Both the position numbers and the translations under genes were made by a program. A DNA stretch of 64,000 nucleotides, taken from Bordetella parapertussis (GTDB lineage Bacteria; Pseudomonadota; Gammaproteobacteria; Burkholderiales; Burkholderiaceae_A). How positions within the stretch are numbered: position 1 is the stretch's first letter; each line of letters starts with the position of its first letter. Below the pieces are notes generated by a model. It made no database searches. It was not told where the DNA came from and saw nothing but the letters and a program-made list of their open reading frames with translations. Location: the NCBI GenBank assembly GCA_945877235.1, contig CAMCRF010000007.1, positions 1 through 64,000 of the forward strand. Direction: 5' to 3'. Shown here piece after piece: positions 34,613 through 43,508 of the stretch.

Positions 34613-36111
34613 GCGCGCTTGACCACTGCGAACCGGGCCAGCGTCTCGGCTCTCGCCTGGGCATGGTCCACAACCGGGTGCGGGTAGGCCTCGCCCAATC
34701 GCACACCAGCCTGCTCAAGTACCAGGGGTCCCGCTTCCCATGGGGCATGAATAGCCGCATCGGGCAGACTGGCCAACTCAGGCACATACCGCCGGATGAA
34801 CTGCCCCTTGGGGTCGAATTTCTCGCTCTGGCTCACCGGGTTAAAGATGCGGAAGTAGGGCTGTGCATCGCAACCGGTTGAGGCCGCCCACTGCCAGCCG
34901 CCGTTGTTGGCGGACAGGTCAAAGTCGTTTAGGCGCAGCCCAAAGTAGCGCTCACCACATTGCCAGTGAATGCCCAAATCCTTGGTGAGAAAACTGGCCA
35001 CCACCATGCGCAAACGGTTGTGCATGTAGCCCGTGGTGTTGAGCTGACGCATGCCGGCATCCACCAAGGGGTAGCCCGTTCGGCCCTCGCACCAGGCTGC
35101 AAATCGGTGCTCAAACACGGGACCTGCCTCAAGCCATTCGATACGGTCGTACTCCGGCTTGAATGCGCCCTGCGTTACATGCGGCGCGTTGGAGAGGATC
35201 TGAATATAGAAGTCGCGCCAGATCAGTTCTGAGAGCCAGGTCTGCGCGCCCTCGGCCTCGGAGGGGCTGCTCTGAATCACGGCCTGAGCCTGCCGCACCA
35301 GCTGGCGAATGCCGATGGTTCCGAACCGCAGGTGCACCGATAGGTAAGACGGCCCGCGCTTGCCGGGGAAGTCTCGTGCCTCTTTGTAGCGTCCAAGCCG
35401 CGGCAGAAAGTCAGTCAGCAGCGCTTGCGCGCCGCTGGGGCCGGGCCGGAGGGCGGCGATGTCCTCAACTGCCGCAAACCCCATGTCCCCAAGGTTCGGC
35501 AGACGGTAGGTGGACCCTTCGGGCGCGGGCACACACCGGTCTGCAAGATCCGTTGTCTCGTGGGGTTCGATGGCCTGGGACTGCGCTGCAAGGCGCTTGA
35601 GCCATGCATTTTTGTACGGTGTGAATACAGAGAAGAACTTGCCGGCACCCGTCAACACCTCTTGGCGCTCAAAGACACAGTGGTCCTTCACGGTTTGAAA
35701 TGCAATGCCCTGCGCAGCGAGCGCCTGTTCAACCACAGCATCTCGGCTGCGGGCCTGGGGCTCGTCATCGTGCGCGCAGACTAAACGCACGGCCTTGAGC
35801 GACTGAGCGAGCTCGGGAATGCAGGCTTGTGCTTGCCCATGAAGCACGAAGAGCTGACTGCCCATGCGCGAGAGCGTCTGGCCAACCTCCTCCAGGCTCG
35901 CGTGAATGAAGGCCACACGGCGATCCAGGGTGAGGCCATGCGCGTGGAGGGCCTGAGGGTCGCTGCGCAGCGGCGCCAGAATGGCTTCATCAAACACAAA
36001 AGCCACGGCGACTGGCTCGGGGTGACGGAGGGCGTGGGCCAGTGCGGCGTGGTCCTCCAAGCGAAGGTCGCGGCGAATCCAGACTAAGCTGCAGGGGGTT
36101 GTGTGGCGCAT
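34609..36111 (-). CDS. phrB: Deoxyribodipyrimidine photo-lyase
   Basis: DNA-repair flavoprotein of 500 residues of the class I CPD photolyase/cryptochrome family. Seen: [16 protein letters not shown] at the N-terminus (antenna-binding domain), then the FAD domain with [46 protein letters not shown] and [20 protein letters not shown] with [12 protein letters not shown], the photolyase signature. It starts 89 bp from the divergent yqgE start. Confidence 0.95.
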   Translation of the reverse strand: MRHTTPCSLVWIRRDLRLEDHAALAHALRHPEPVAVAFVFDEAILAPLRSDPQALHAHGLTLDRRVAFIHASLEEVGQTLSRMGSQLFVLHGQAQACIPELAQSLKAVRLVCAHDDEPQARSRDAVVEQALAAQGIAFQTVKDHCVFERQEVLTGAGKFFSVFTPYKNAWLKRLAAQSQAIEPHETTDLADRCVPAPEGSTYRLPNLGDMGFAAVEDIAALRPGPSGAQALLTDFLPRLGRYKEARDFPGKRGPSYLSVHLRFGTIGIRQLVRQAQAVIQSSPSEAEGAQTWLSELIWRDFYIQILSNAPHVTQGAFKPEYDRIEWLEAGPVFEHRFAAWCEGRTGYPLVDAGMRQLNTTGYMHNRLRMVVASFLTKDLGIHWQCGERYFGLRLNDFDLSANNGGWQWAASTGCDAQPYFRIFNPVSQSEKFDPKGQFIRRYVPELASLPDAAIHAPWEAGPLVLEQAGVRLGEAYPHPVVDHAQARAETLARFAVVKRA

Positions 36112-36200
36112 AAAAAAGGGCTGATAGAATCCGACGCATGGGTCAACTCTGGACCGAAGAATTCAATCATGCCTTGGAACAGGCGGACGAGGAGGTCCCA

Positions 36201-36779
36201 ATGACCCAAGACGGTCAGGTCTTTCCCTCGGTGGCTGGTCAGTTGTTGGTGGCCATGCCTTCTCTCACCGACCCGCAGTTCGGTGGCTCCGTGGTTTTCG
36301 TCGCCGAGCACACGCCCAAAGGCGCCATGGGCTTGGTCATTAACCGCGTCTCCGAAATGACGCTGGGCACGCTCTTTACCCGGCTCGACCTGAGTCTCGA
36401 AGGGCACCCCTTGGAAGATACGCCGGTTCTGCTGGGTGGTCCCGTCCAGACCGACCGTGGTTTTGTCTTGCATGAGCCCAAGGGCAGCTGGAGCTCCACC
36501 TTGGCCATGACGGGCGGCATTGGCCTCACCTCCTCGCGCGACATTCTCGAGGCTACTGCCAATGGCAAGGGTCCCGAGCGTCTCATGGTGGCCTTGGGCT
36601 ACTCCGGATGGTCCGAGGGACAGCTCGATGCCGAGCTTGCAGCCAACGCGTGGCTCACGGTTCCGCTTCACGACCATGAACTGCTGTTCTCCCTGCCCAT
36701 TGAAGAGCGCATGGGCGCGGCCTTTCGCTCGCTGGGGGTTGACCCGGTCAACCTCTCTGGGGCCGTTGGTCACGCCTGA
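36201..36779 (+). CDS. yqgE: YqgE/AlgH family protein (DUF179)
   Basis: A 192-residue protein of the YqgE/AlgH family, whose function is still unclear. Family stretches: SLTDPQFGGSVVFVAEH, GAMGLVINR, VLLGGPVQTDRGFVLH and ALGYSGWSEGQLDAEL. The start at 36201 is fixed by GGAGG five bases upstream and fits the family length; an in-frame ATG at 36138 would add 21 atypical residues. It is followed by ruvX in a 14-bp overlap, as in many proteobacteria. Confidence 0.9.
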   Translation: MTQDGQVFPSVAGQLLVAMPSLTDPQFGGSVVFVAEHTPKGAMGLVINRVSEMTLGTLFTRLDLSLEGHPLEDTPVLLGGPVQTDRGFVLHEPKGSWSSTLAMTGGIGLTSSRDILEATANGKGPERLMVALGYSGWSEGQLDAELAANAWLTVPLHDHELLFSLPIEERMGAAFRSLGVDPVNLSGAVGHA

Positions 36780-37185
36780 TGTTCTGGCTGGCGTTCTGCT
36801 GGCCTTTGATTTTGGAGAAAAGCGAATTGGAGTGGCCATTGGCAATGGCCTCACGGGCGGCGCTCGGCCACTCACGGTGGTGGCCAGTACGCCCATCGCC
36901 CAAAGGTTCGCTGCCATTGCGGCCCTCATCCAGGAGTGGCAGCCCAGTGGGCTGGTGGTGGGCCTGCCGGTCTACCCCGATGGTCAGACACACCCGTTTG
37001 CCCAGCGCTGCGAGCGATTTGCTCGTCAGCTTGAGGGGCGCTTTTCAAAGCCGGTCATTCTTGAGGATGAGCGATACACTTCCGCACTGGCGCCAGGCGA
37101 GGCTCAGATCGACGCCGAGGCCGCGGCCATACTTCTGCAAGGGTTGTTGAATGCCAAAGTCCATCCAGCTCAACGCACGCGGTGA
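36766..37185 (+). CDS. ruvX: Putative pre-16S rRNA nuclease / RuvX (YqgF)
   Basis: RNase H-fold nuclease of 139 residues processing 16S rRNA 5' ends or resolving Holliday junctions. Seen: [16 protein letters not shown] with the catalytic Asp at about residue 15, [19 protein letters not shown], and [13 protein letters not shown] (C-terminal acidic residue). The nearest start is TTG at 36766, giving a length equal to E. coli YqgF; no ATG or GTG lies close upstream of the catalytic Asp. It overlaps yqgE by 14 bp and pyrB by 35 bp, suggesting coupled translation. Confidence 0.88.
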   Translation: MVTPDVLAGVLLAFDFGEKRIGVAIGNGLTGGARPLTVVASTPIAQRFAAIAALIQEWQPSGLVVGLPVYPDGQTHPFAQRCERFARQLEGRFSKPVILEDERYTSALAPGEAQIDAEAAAILLQGLLNAKVHPAQRTR

Positions 37186-38116
37186 GTTAAACCACCTGCT
37201 CTCGACTGAGGGTCTGCCGCGAGCCGTCATGCTGCAGGTCTTGGACCACGCGCGCGATTTCGTTGATCTTGAGCGCATGGAGGTGCGCAATGCCGACCTC
37301 CTCGCCGGCAAGACCATTTTCAATATTTTCTTTGAGAACTCCACCCGCACGCGAACCACCTTCGAGATTGCTGCCACCAAGCTTGCAGCCCGCGTGGTGA
37401 ACCTGGATGTCAATAAGTCGAGCACGGCCAAAGGCGAGTCTTTGCTGGACACCATCGACAACCTTGCAGCCATGAAGGCCGATATGTTTGTGGTGCGACA
37501 CGCCCAGAGCGGTGCGCCCTACCTCATTGCGCGTCATGTGAATCAGGTGGCTCCTCATATCCACATCATGAACGCAGGCGATGGGCGTCATGCCCACCCC
37601 ACCCAGGCCTTGCTCGACATGTTCACCATTCGCCACTTCAAGGGCGAGTTTCAGAATCTGCGGGTGGCCATTGTGGGCGACGTACTGCACTCTCGGGTGG
37701 CGCGCTCAGACATTCATGCCCTCACGACCTTGGGCGTTCCCGACATTCGCGTCATTGCGCCCCTGACCCTGCTGCCCTCGGGGCTGCGCGAGATGGGCGT
37801 CACACCCTACACCGATCTGGAGCAAGGCCTTGCAGACGTCGATGTGGTGATTGCGCTGCGCTTGCAGAATGAACGCATGCGCGGGGCCATGCTGCCGAGC
37901 CCGCAGGAATACTTCAAGCATTACGGGCTCACCGAGGAACGGCTTCGCGTGGCCAAGCCCGATGCGATTGTGATGCACCCTGGCCCCATGAACCGAGGCG
38001 TGGAGATTGACTCGCTGGTGGCTGATGGTGCGCGGTCAGTTATTCTGCATCAGGTCACCTTTGGCATTGCGGTGCGCATGGCCGTGATGAGCATTCTGAA
38101 TCGGACCCACGCATGA
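37151..38116 (+). CDS. pyrB: Aspartate carbamoyltransferase catalytic subunit
   Basis: Pyrimidine-biosynthesis enzyme of 321 residues making carbamoyl-aspartate from carbamoyl phosphate and aspartate. Seen: the carbamoyl-phosphate loop [12 protein letters not shown] (about residue 60), [15 protein letters not shown] with the mobile Ser/Lys loop, HPTQALLD (about residue 150) and the late [12 protein letters not shown]. No regulatory PyrI gene is adjacent; the next gene is a dihydroorotase-like pyrX, as in the class A (dodecameric) assemblies. The pyrR gene usual in such clusters is absent from this window. The start overlaps ruvX by 35 bp. Confidence 0.96.
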   Translation: MPKSIQLNARGELNHLLSTEGLPRAVMLQVLDHARDFVDLERMEVRNADLLAGKTIFNIFFENSTRTRTTFEIAATKLAARVVNLDVNKSSTAKGESLLDTIDNLAAMKADMFVVRHAQSGAPYLIARHVNQVAPHIHIMNAGDGRHAHPTQALLDMFTIRHFKGEFQNLRVAIVGDVLHSRVARSDIHALTTLGVPDIRVIAPLTLLPSGLREMGVTPYTDLEQGLADVDVVIALRLQNERMRGAMLPSPQEYFKHYGLTEERLRVAKPDAIVMHPGPMNRGVEIDSLVADGARSVILHQVTFGIAVRMAVMSILNRTHA

Positions 38117-39411
38117 GCCAATCCTTTCCCAACATCCTGATTCGTGGCGGGCTTGTTCAGGGCACCGAAGCGCGCGACATCTACATCGCGGGCGGCAGCA
38201 TTCGGGCCATGACTGCTCCGGGCGCTGGCCTTGCGGGCTTTGAGCCCATGCACACACTTGAAGCGGAAGGCCTGTGGGTGCTGCCAGGCCTCATCGACCT
38301 GTCTGCGCGGCTGCGTGAGCCTGGTTTCGAATACAAGGCCACGCTCGAATCCGAGATGCGTGCAGCCATCGCCGGCGGTGTAACCCGATTGGTCTGCCCA
38401 CCCGATACCGATCCACCGCTCGATGAGCCGGGTCTGGTGGAAATGCTCAAGCACCGCGCGAGGCTGCTGGCCCAGGCCCATGTGCATCCGCTGGGCGCGC
38501 TCACCGCAGGCCTCAAGGGTGAGCAGCTCACTGAAATGGCCGAGCTCACCGAGGCGGGTTGTGTGGGCTTCTCGCAGTCCACGCACCCGCTGGTCGATAC
38601 CCAGGTCTTGTTCAGGGCCATGCAGTACGCCAAGACCTTTGACTACACCGTCTGGGCCTATGCCCGTGACCCCTGGCTGGGTGCAAGCGGTGTTGCTCAC
38701 AGTGGGCCCACTGCGGGTCGCATGGGTCTTCCCGGGGTTCCGGTCGCCAACGAGACCATTCGGCTCTACACCCTCTTTGAGCTGGTGCGCCAGACGGGCG
38801 TTCGGCTTCACCTCTGCAGACTGTCATCGGCAGCAGGTCTTGAGTTGGTGAGAGAGGCCAAGGCTGAGGGGCTGCCCATCACCGCCGATGTGGCGGTTCA
38901 CCACCTGCACATGACCGACCTCGATATTGGCGACTACGACAGCAACTGCCGTGTAGACCCACCCTTTCGCAGTCAGCGGGACCGAGAGGCCATTGCGCTT
39001 GCGCTCCAGGACGGCACGCTCGATGCCATTTGTTCCGACCACTCACCGGTCGATGACGATGCCAAGCAGCTCCCCTTTGGTGAGGCTGAGCCGGGTGTTA
39101 TCGGGCTTGAGCTGCTGCTGCCGCTCACCATGGCCTGGGCACGCGATCATAAGGTGGCGCTTGAGAAGACCCTCGCACTGCTCACCACCGGACCCGCTCG
39201 TATTCTCAAGCGAGATGCGGGTGAGATTCGTGAGGGGGGGCAGGCCGACCTCTGCCTCTATGCGCCTCAGGAGCCGTGGCTTATCACTGCCGACACCCTG
39301 CACACCCAAGGACGCAACACCCCCTTCATTGGGCGCGAGCTCGAAGGTCGCGTGAAGGCGACCCTGGTGGACGGACGTCTGGTGTATCGCCAGGGACTCA
39401 CGACGATCTGA
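38113..39411 (+). CDS. pyrX: Dihydroorotase-like protein lacking zinc ligands (PyrX/PyrC')
   Basis: A 432-residue member of the class I dihydroorotase family. The usual zinc site DxHxHxR is [10 protein letters not shown] here (about residues 61-70), so both His ligands are replaced (Ser and Arg); the later HVSxxxS-type motif reads [13 protein letters not shown], again without the His. The final acidic site SDHSP is retained. Such inactive homologues are known to be structural partners of PyrB in class A aspartate carbamoyltransferase assemblies. The start overlaps pyrB by ATGA, supporting that role. An active dihydroorotase must be encoded elsewhere. Confidence 0.9.
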   Translation: MSQSFPNILIRGGLVQGTEARDIYIAGGSIRAMTAPGAGLAGFEPMHTLEAEGLWVLPGLIDLSARLREPGFEYKATLESEMRAAIAGGVTRLVCPPDTDPPLDEPGLVEMLKHRARLLAQAHVHPLGALTAGLKGEQLTEMAELTEAGCVGFSQSTHPLVDTQVLFRAMQYAKTFDYTVWAYARDPWLGASGVAHSGPTAGRMGLPGVPVANETIRLYTLFELVRQTGVRLHLCRLSSAAGLELVREAKAEGLPITADVAVHHLHMTDLDIGDYDSNCRVDPPFRSQRDREAIALALQDGTLDAICSDHSPVDDDAKQLPFGEAEPGVIGLELLLPLTMAWARDHKVALEKTLALLTTGPARILKRDAGEIREGGQADLCLYAPQEPWLITADTLHTQGRNTPFIGRELEGRVKATLVDGRLVYRQGLTTI

Positions 39412-39413
39412 CC

Positions 39414-40223
39414 ATGCGGGTGCTTCGACTGGCCTGGCGGCTGCCAGCTCTAACCTGTTGGGTGTTGTTCGGCCTGTTCTGGGCGCTCACGGGCCTGCGG
39501 CTCATGGGCCCAGCCGGCCGCAAGCAGAGCCTGCGCATATTTGCGCGTGGGGTTCTTGGGCTCTGCGGTGTGCGGCTCATGCCGGAGGGCGACGTGCAGT
39601 TTCCGACGCCATGCCTTGTCGTGAGCAACCATATTTCATGGATCGATATTTTTGTTCTGCAGGCGCTCGAGCCCATCACGTTTATTGCCAAGTCTGACAT
39701 TCGGACCTGGCCCGTGATTGGTCCGCTCGTGACTGCATCGGGCACGCTCTACATCGAGCGCGGACGACGATCAGCCATTAAAGAGGTCATGAACGAGGCT
39801 CAGGTCAGGCTCGATCACGGTGCGCGCATCATGTTCTTCCCAGAGGGCACCACCAGCGATGGTCATACGGTGCTCAAGTTTTACCCCAACTTTTTTGCGC
39901 TCATCGAACACAGGCCCAGCCTGCCCATGAGGCCGCTCACGCTGCGCTATTTTCAAGACGGGCAGCCCACCACCATTCCTGCATACATTGGGGATATGAG
40001 CCTGGTGCAGTCGATTGTGGCGATCATGAGCGCACGAGGACTCACTGCAAATCCGATTCTGCATCGGCCCGTGGATGCACAGCACGTGGTGCATGGCGAC
40101 GCCAATCCCGACCGGCGCGCCCTGGCCCATGCCCTCTACCCGATCATCGCCGGGCCGCTTCGGCTCAATGCTCCAAGCCCACCTGCTGAAACAGCACCCG
40201 ATCGTCCAGCCGCACTGCAGTGA
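39414..40223 (+). CDS. Lysophospholipid acyltransferase family (PlsC-like)
   Basis: Membrane-bound acyltransferase of 269 residues, probably 1-acylglycerol-3-phosphate acyltransferase or a related lyso-lipid acyltransferase. Seen: an N-terminal membrane segment (LPALTCWVLFGLFWALTG), the catalytic NHISWID (NHxxxxD, about residue 72), the glycine/arginine motif LYIERGRR and FPEGTTSDG. It begins 2 bp after the pyrX stop, a common order in this group. The 3' end overlaps apaH by 59 bp. Confidence 0.87.
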   Translation: MRVLRLAWRLPALTCWVLFGLFWALTGLRLMGPAGRKQSLRIFARGVLGLCGVRLMPEGDVQFPTPCLVVSNHISWIDIFVLQALEPITFIAKSDIRTWPVIGPLVTASGTLYIERGRRSAIKEVMNEAQVRLDHGARIMFFPEGTTSDGHTVLKFYPNFFALIEHRPSLPMRPLTLRYFQDGQPTTIPAYIGDMSLVQSIVAIMSARGLTANPILHRPVDAQHVVHGDANPDRRALAHALYPIIAGPLRLNAPSPPAETAPDRPAALQ

Positions 40224-40974
40224 GATAGCCCTGCCAGACACAGCCAGAGTCCAGTGCAATGAGCCTGGGACGCAGCTGAACACCCAGCGTTGACCAATGC
40301 CCAAAGACCACGGTCTGCCGTGTGGTTTTGCGACCCGGCATGTCGAACCAGGGCACAAGGTTGGCAGGCGCCAGTGCGGGGCTGAGCTTGCACTTGAACT
40401 CGAGGTCGCCACTGGTGCGATCGAGGTAACGCATGCGGGTGAGCACGTTCACAATGGCTCTGAGCCGCGCCTGCCCCGTGAGGCCGTCGCGCCAGTGGGC
40501 TGGACTGTTGCCGTACATTTCGTACAAAAATTCCTGCCAATGGTCACTGGCCAGCCGATTACTGACCTCTTGTGCGTAGCGAAGGGTATCGGTGAGTGTC
40601 CAGCTGGGCAGCACTCCCGCATGGACCAGCAGTGTTTGTCCGTGTGCGTGTGCAAGGGGCCGGTGACGCAGCCAGTGCAACAGGTCGGCTGCATCGGGTG
40701 CAGCCAGCACATCGCCCAGGGTGTCGGACGCACCCGCCTTGCGGGCGCCGCAGGCGACTGCGAGCAGGTGCAGGTCGTGATTGCCCAGCACACTGATGGC
40801 GTGGGGGCCGGCGTCGCGAATCAGTCGCAAGACCTCTGCAGACTGCGGGCCGCGATTGACCAGGTCGCCCACGCACCACAGGGTGTCGCGGCCTGGTTTG
40901 ATCTTGAGCTGGTGCACCAAGGCCTTGAGGCTGTCCGCACAGCCCTGAATGTCTCCAATTGCATAAGTCGCCAT
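40165..40974 (-). CDS. apaH: Symmetrical bis(5'-nucleosyl)-tetraphosphatase
   Basis: Cytoplasmic metallophosphatase of 269 residues hydrolysing Ap4A to two ADP. The calcineurin-like metal motifs are in order: GDIQGC (residues 7-12), GDLVNRG, GNHDLHLLA and LLVHAGVLPSW; a C-terminal FGHWSTLGV completes the site. ATG at 40974 is the family start. It is divergent from the phosphohexomutase gene with a hairpin in the 76-bp interval, and convergent with the plsC-like gene. Confidence 0.95.
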   Translation of the reverse strand: MATYAIGDIQGCADSLKALVHQLKIKPGRDTLWCVGDLVNRGPQSAEVLRLIRDAGPHAISVLGNHDLHLLAVACGARKAGASDTLGDVLAAPDAADLLHWLRHRPLAHAHGQTLLVHAGVLPSWTLTDTLRYAQEVSNRLASDHWQEFLYEMYGNSPAHWRDGLTGQARLRAIVNVLTRMRYLDRTSGDLEFKCKLSPALAPANLVPWFDMPGRKTTRQTVVFGHWSTLGVQLRPRLIALDSGCVWQGYLTAVRLDDRVLFQQVGLEH

Positions 40975-40998
40975 GAGGCCATCGTAAAATAAAAGCGA

Positions 40999-41015
40999 CC
41001 TCCCCGTCAGGGAGG
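40999..41015 (-). terminator. Hairpin with T-rich tail ahead of apaH (possible terminator)
   Basis: CCTCCC (40999-41004) pairs with GGGAGG (41010-41015); read on the minus strand it is followed by a T-rich but interrupted tail (GCTTTTATTTT). It lies upstream of apaH and overlaps the Shine-Dalgarno region of the opposite gene, so it may be structural coincidence or an attenuator. Confidence 0.35.
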
Positions 41016-41050
41016 CCTTCATCATGCGCATCCCCATGCAGGAGCACCCC

Positions 41051-42463
41051 ATGCAGACCGGCCTTCCCCCCTCCGTTCCCCCTTCAGGGATTTTCAAGGC
41101 GTACGACATCCGAGGCGTGGTTGACGAAACGCTCACGGAACCAGGCGTGCGTCAGATTGGCCATGCGCTGGGCTGGCTGATGACACTCGATGGTCAGACC
41201 CGCTGCGTGGTGGGTCGAGACGGCCGACTCTCAGGCCCTCGGCTGCAGGCTGCACTTACGCTTGGTCTGACAGAGGCAGGCATCGATGTGATCGACATTG
41301 GCATGGTTCCCACGCCGCTGGTCTACTTTGCCACTTACCTGCTGGGCACAGGCACGGGTGTGGCGATCACGGGCAGCCACAACCCCCCGAATTACAACGG
41401 GCTCAAGATGATGCTCGGTGGCAGGACGCTGGCCGGCGACGAGATTCAAAGCCTGCGGGCTGGTCTTGAAGACGGCCGCGTGGAGGCATTCCTGGCCCAG
41501 GGCCTTCGTAAGGGCAGCACCACTGCGCGTGATGTCCGGTCCGATTATCTCGGCCGAATCACCAGTGACGTGGCCTTGGCGCGCCCGCTGCGTATTGCCG
41601 TCGATGCGGGCAACGGTGTGGCGGGTGAGCTGGGCCCCCAGCTGCTGCGTGCCTTGGGCTGTGAGGTGACTGAGCTTTTCTGCGAAATAGATGGAAACTT
41701 CCCGAACCATCACCCAGACCCTGCAGACCCCCACAACCTCGAAGACCTCCAGCGTGTCATTCATGAACGGGGGCTGGATCTGGGCTTGGCCTTTGACGGA
41801 GACGGAGACCGACTTGGTGTGGTCACAGCCTCGGGGCAGATTATTTTTCCGGATCGTCAGCTCATGCTCTATGCCCGAGATGTGTTGGCCAAACACCCTG
41901 GCGCTCAGATCATCTATGACGTCAAGTGCAGCCGACTGCTGACACAAGACATTGCGCACCACGGGGGGCAGCCCCTCATGTGGCGTACGGGCCACTCGCT
42001 CATCAAATCGAAGCTGCGTGAGACGGGTGCACCGCTCGCCGGTGAGATGAGTGGCCATATTTTCTTCAACGACCGATGGTACGGGTTTGATGATGGACTC
42101 TACACAGCGGCTCGCCTGCTCGAGATTCTCTCTCGCGAGGACAATCCATCCGCGTTGCTGGAGTCACTGCCCAATGCGCGTTCCACACCAGAGCTGCAGA
42201 TCAAAACTGCAGAGGGCGAGAACCATCGCTTGGTGGCCGATTTGACGCAGACCGGTGTGTTTCCGAGTGCGGTCTCGCGCACCACAATTGATGGCATTCG
42301 TGTGGAGTATGCCGATGGGTTTGGCCTTGCGCGTCCATCCAACACAACACCCGTGGTGGTGTTGCGATTTGAGGCGCAGAGCGATACAGCCTTGGCCCGC
42401 ATACAGTCCGAGTTTCGCGCAAGCCTTCTGTCTTTGAACTCGCAGCTCGTGCTGCCGTTCTGA
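41051..42463 (+). CDS. algC: Phosphomannomutase/phosphoglucomutase (AlgC/ManB type)
   Basis: Alpha-D-phosphohexomutase of 470 residues interconverting hexose 6- and 1-phosphates, feeding nucleotide-sugar and LPS synthesis. Seen: IFKAYDIRGVV at the N-terminus, the phospho-Ser loop TGSHNPPNYNG (about residues 106-116), the metal loop DGDGDRLGVV and the sugar loop GEMSGHIFFND, with the phosphate-binding R-[TS]-x-x-x-x-R-like RTTIDGIRVEY near the end. ATG 41051 fits homologues best and has AGGAG 7 bp upstream; ATG 41024 also has GGAGG upstream. Followed 13 bp later by waaC. Confidence 0.93.
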   Translation: MQTGLPPSVPPSGIFKAYDIRGVVDETLTEPGVRQIGHALGWLMTLDGQTRCVVGRDGRLSGPRLQAALTLGLTEAGIDVIDIGMVPTPLVYFATYLLGTGTGVAITGSHNPPNYNGLKMMLGGRTLAGDEIQSLRAGLEDGRVEAFLAQGLRKGSTTARDVRSDYLGRITSDVALARPLRIAVDAGNGVAGELGPQLLRALGCEVTELFCEIDGNFPNHHPDPADPHNLEDLQRVIHERGLDLGLAFDGDGDRLGVVTASGQIIFPDRQLMLYARDVLAKHPGAQIIYDVKCSRLLTQDIAHHGGQPLMWRTGHSLIKSKLRETGAPLAGEMSGHIFFNDRWYGFDDGLYTAARLLEILSREDNPSALLESLPNARSTPELQIKTAEGENHRLVADLTQTGVFPSAVSRTTIDGIRVEYADGFGLARPSNTTPVVVLRFEAQSDTALARIQSEFRASLLSLNSQLVLPF

Positions 42464-42476
42464 AGCAGCGGCTGCC

Positions 42477-43508
42477 ATGCCCAAGGCACTGGTGATCAAA
42501 ACAGGCACCATGAGTGGCATGGTGCACTGTCTGTCTGCAGTGGCCGAGGCGAAACACCAGCGCCCCGATCTTGAGATTGATTGGGTGGCAGAGGAGCGCC
42601 TTGCAGCCATTCCGCTGCTGTCTCCAGCCGTGAACAAGGTCTATCGCGTGGGCATTGACCGAGCACGGGGCCGGCCTTGGGACCTGAGCAGCTGGGATGA
42701 TTTTCTGCGGCAGCTGAGTGCGGTGGGCGATGAGCACTATGACTACGTCATTGATGCGCAGGGTGCACGCCACAGTGCGCTGATTGCAGCGAAGGTGAAG
42801 ACCGGTGACGGTGGGCGGTGGGGCTTTGGACAGGGCTCTTCCTCCTCGATGTTGGCCTCACTTCCCCTGGACCATACCGTCGATGTGCCTTACGAGCGCC
42901 ATGCGGTCGAGCGCCAACGCACGCTCTTTTCAAAAGCGCTTGGCTACACCTGTTTAGACCGTCCGCTCTCTGGGTCCATGGTGGCCATCGGCGTCATGGC
43001 CAAGGAATTCGCCGAGGTCTGTGGCCGAATTGGTGCGTCCCCACACGAGTCACCCAACTGGGTGGTCTTTGTGGTGAATTCCGGGCGAAAGACCAAGACC
43101 TGGTCGGAGCATCGGTGGGTGGCGCTTGGCAAAGCACTCAAGCGTCGTGGGCTGAGCCCCGTGATTCCCGCCTATGGCGAGAATGACCGTCGGGAGTGTC
43201 TCGCGATTGCAAGGGCCTCCGAGGGCCGTCTTCTGCCAACCCTCAGTCTGCGGGACCTGGCGGGCGTGTTGCAGCATGCCAGGGCGGTGGTGGGGGTCGA
43301 TACGGGCCTGACCCATTGGGCAGCGGGCATGGGGCAGAACACAGTGGCCCTCATGACGGGCTCTGTCAGTGATCGATTCCATGTGGATTGGACGCATCGT
43401 GGCATGACCCTCTCGGGGGATGATATTCATCACAAGTCCATTCTGCGTGCACTCACGGAGATGGGCGTGTTGCCAAAGGGCGAGCCGCTCGATGGTGAGG
43501 ACAGCTGA
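42477..43508 (+). CDS. waaC: LPS heptosyltransferase I
   Basis: GT9-family transferase of 343 residues adding the first L-glycero-D-manno-heptose to Kdo in the LPS inner core. Seen: MPKALVIKTGTMSGMVHCLS (the family's glycine-rich start, here with MSG in place of the usual LGD), PVIPAYGENDRREC and the nucleotide-binding GVDTGLTHWAAGMGQNTVALM near residue 279. The substitution of the Asp in the N-terminal SALGD motif by Gly-Met is noteworthy because that Asp is proposed catalytic in WaaC. It overlaps waaA by 17 bp. Confidence 0.88.
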   Translation: MPKALVIKTGTMSGMVHCLSAVAEAKHQRPDLEIDWVAEERLAAIPLLSPAVNKVYRVGIDRARGRPWDLSSWDDFLRQLSAVGDEHYDYVIDAQGARHSALIAAKVKTGDGGRWGFGQGSSSSMLASLPLDHTVDVPYERHAVERQRTLFSKALGYTCLDRPLSGSMVAIGVMAKEFAEVCGRIGASPHESPNWVVFVVNSGRKTKTWSEHRWVALGKALKRRGLSPVIPAYGENDRRECLAIARASEGRLLPTLSLRDLAGVLQHARAVVGVDTGLTHWAAGMGQNTVALMTGSVSDRFHVDWTHRGMTLSGDDIHHKSILRALTEMGVLPKGEPLDGEDS

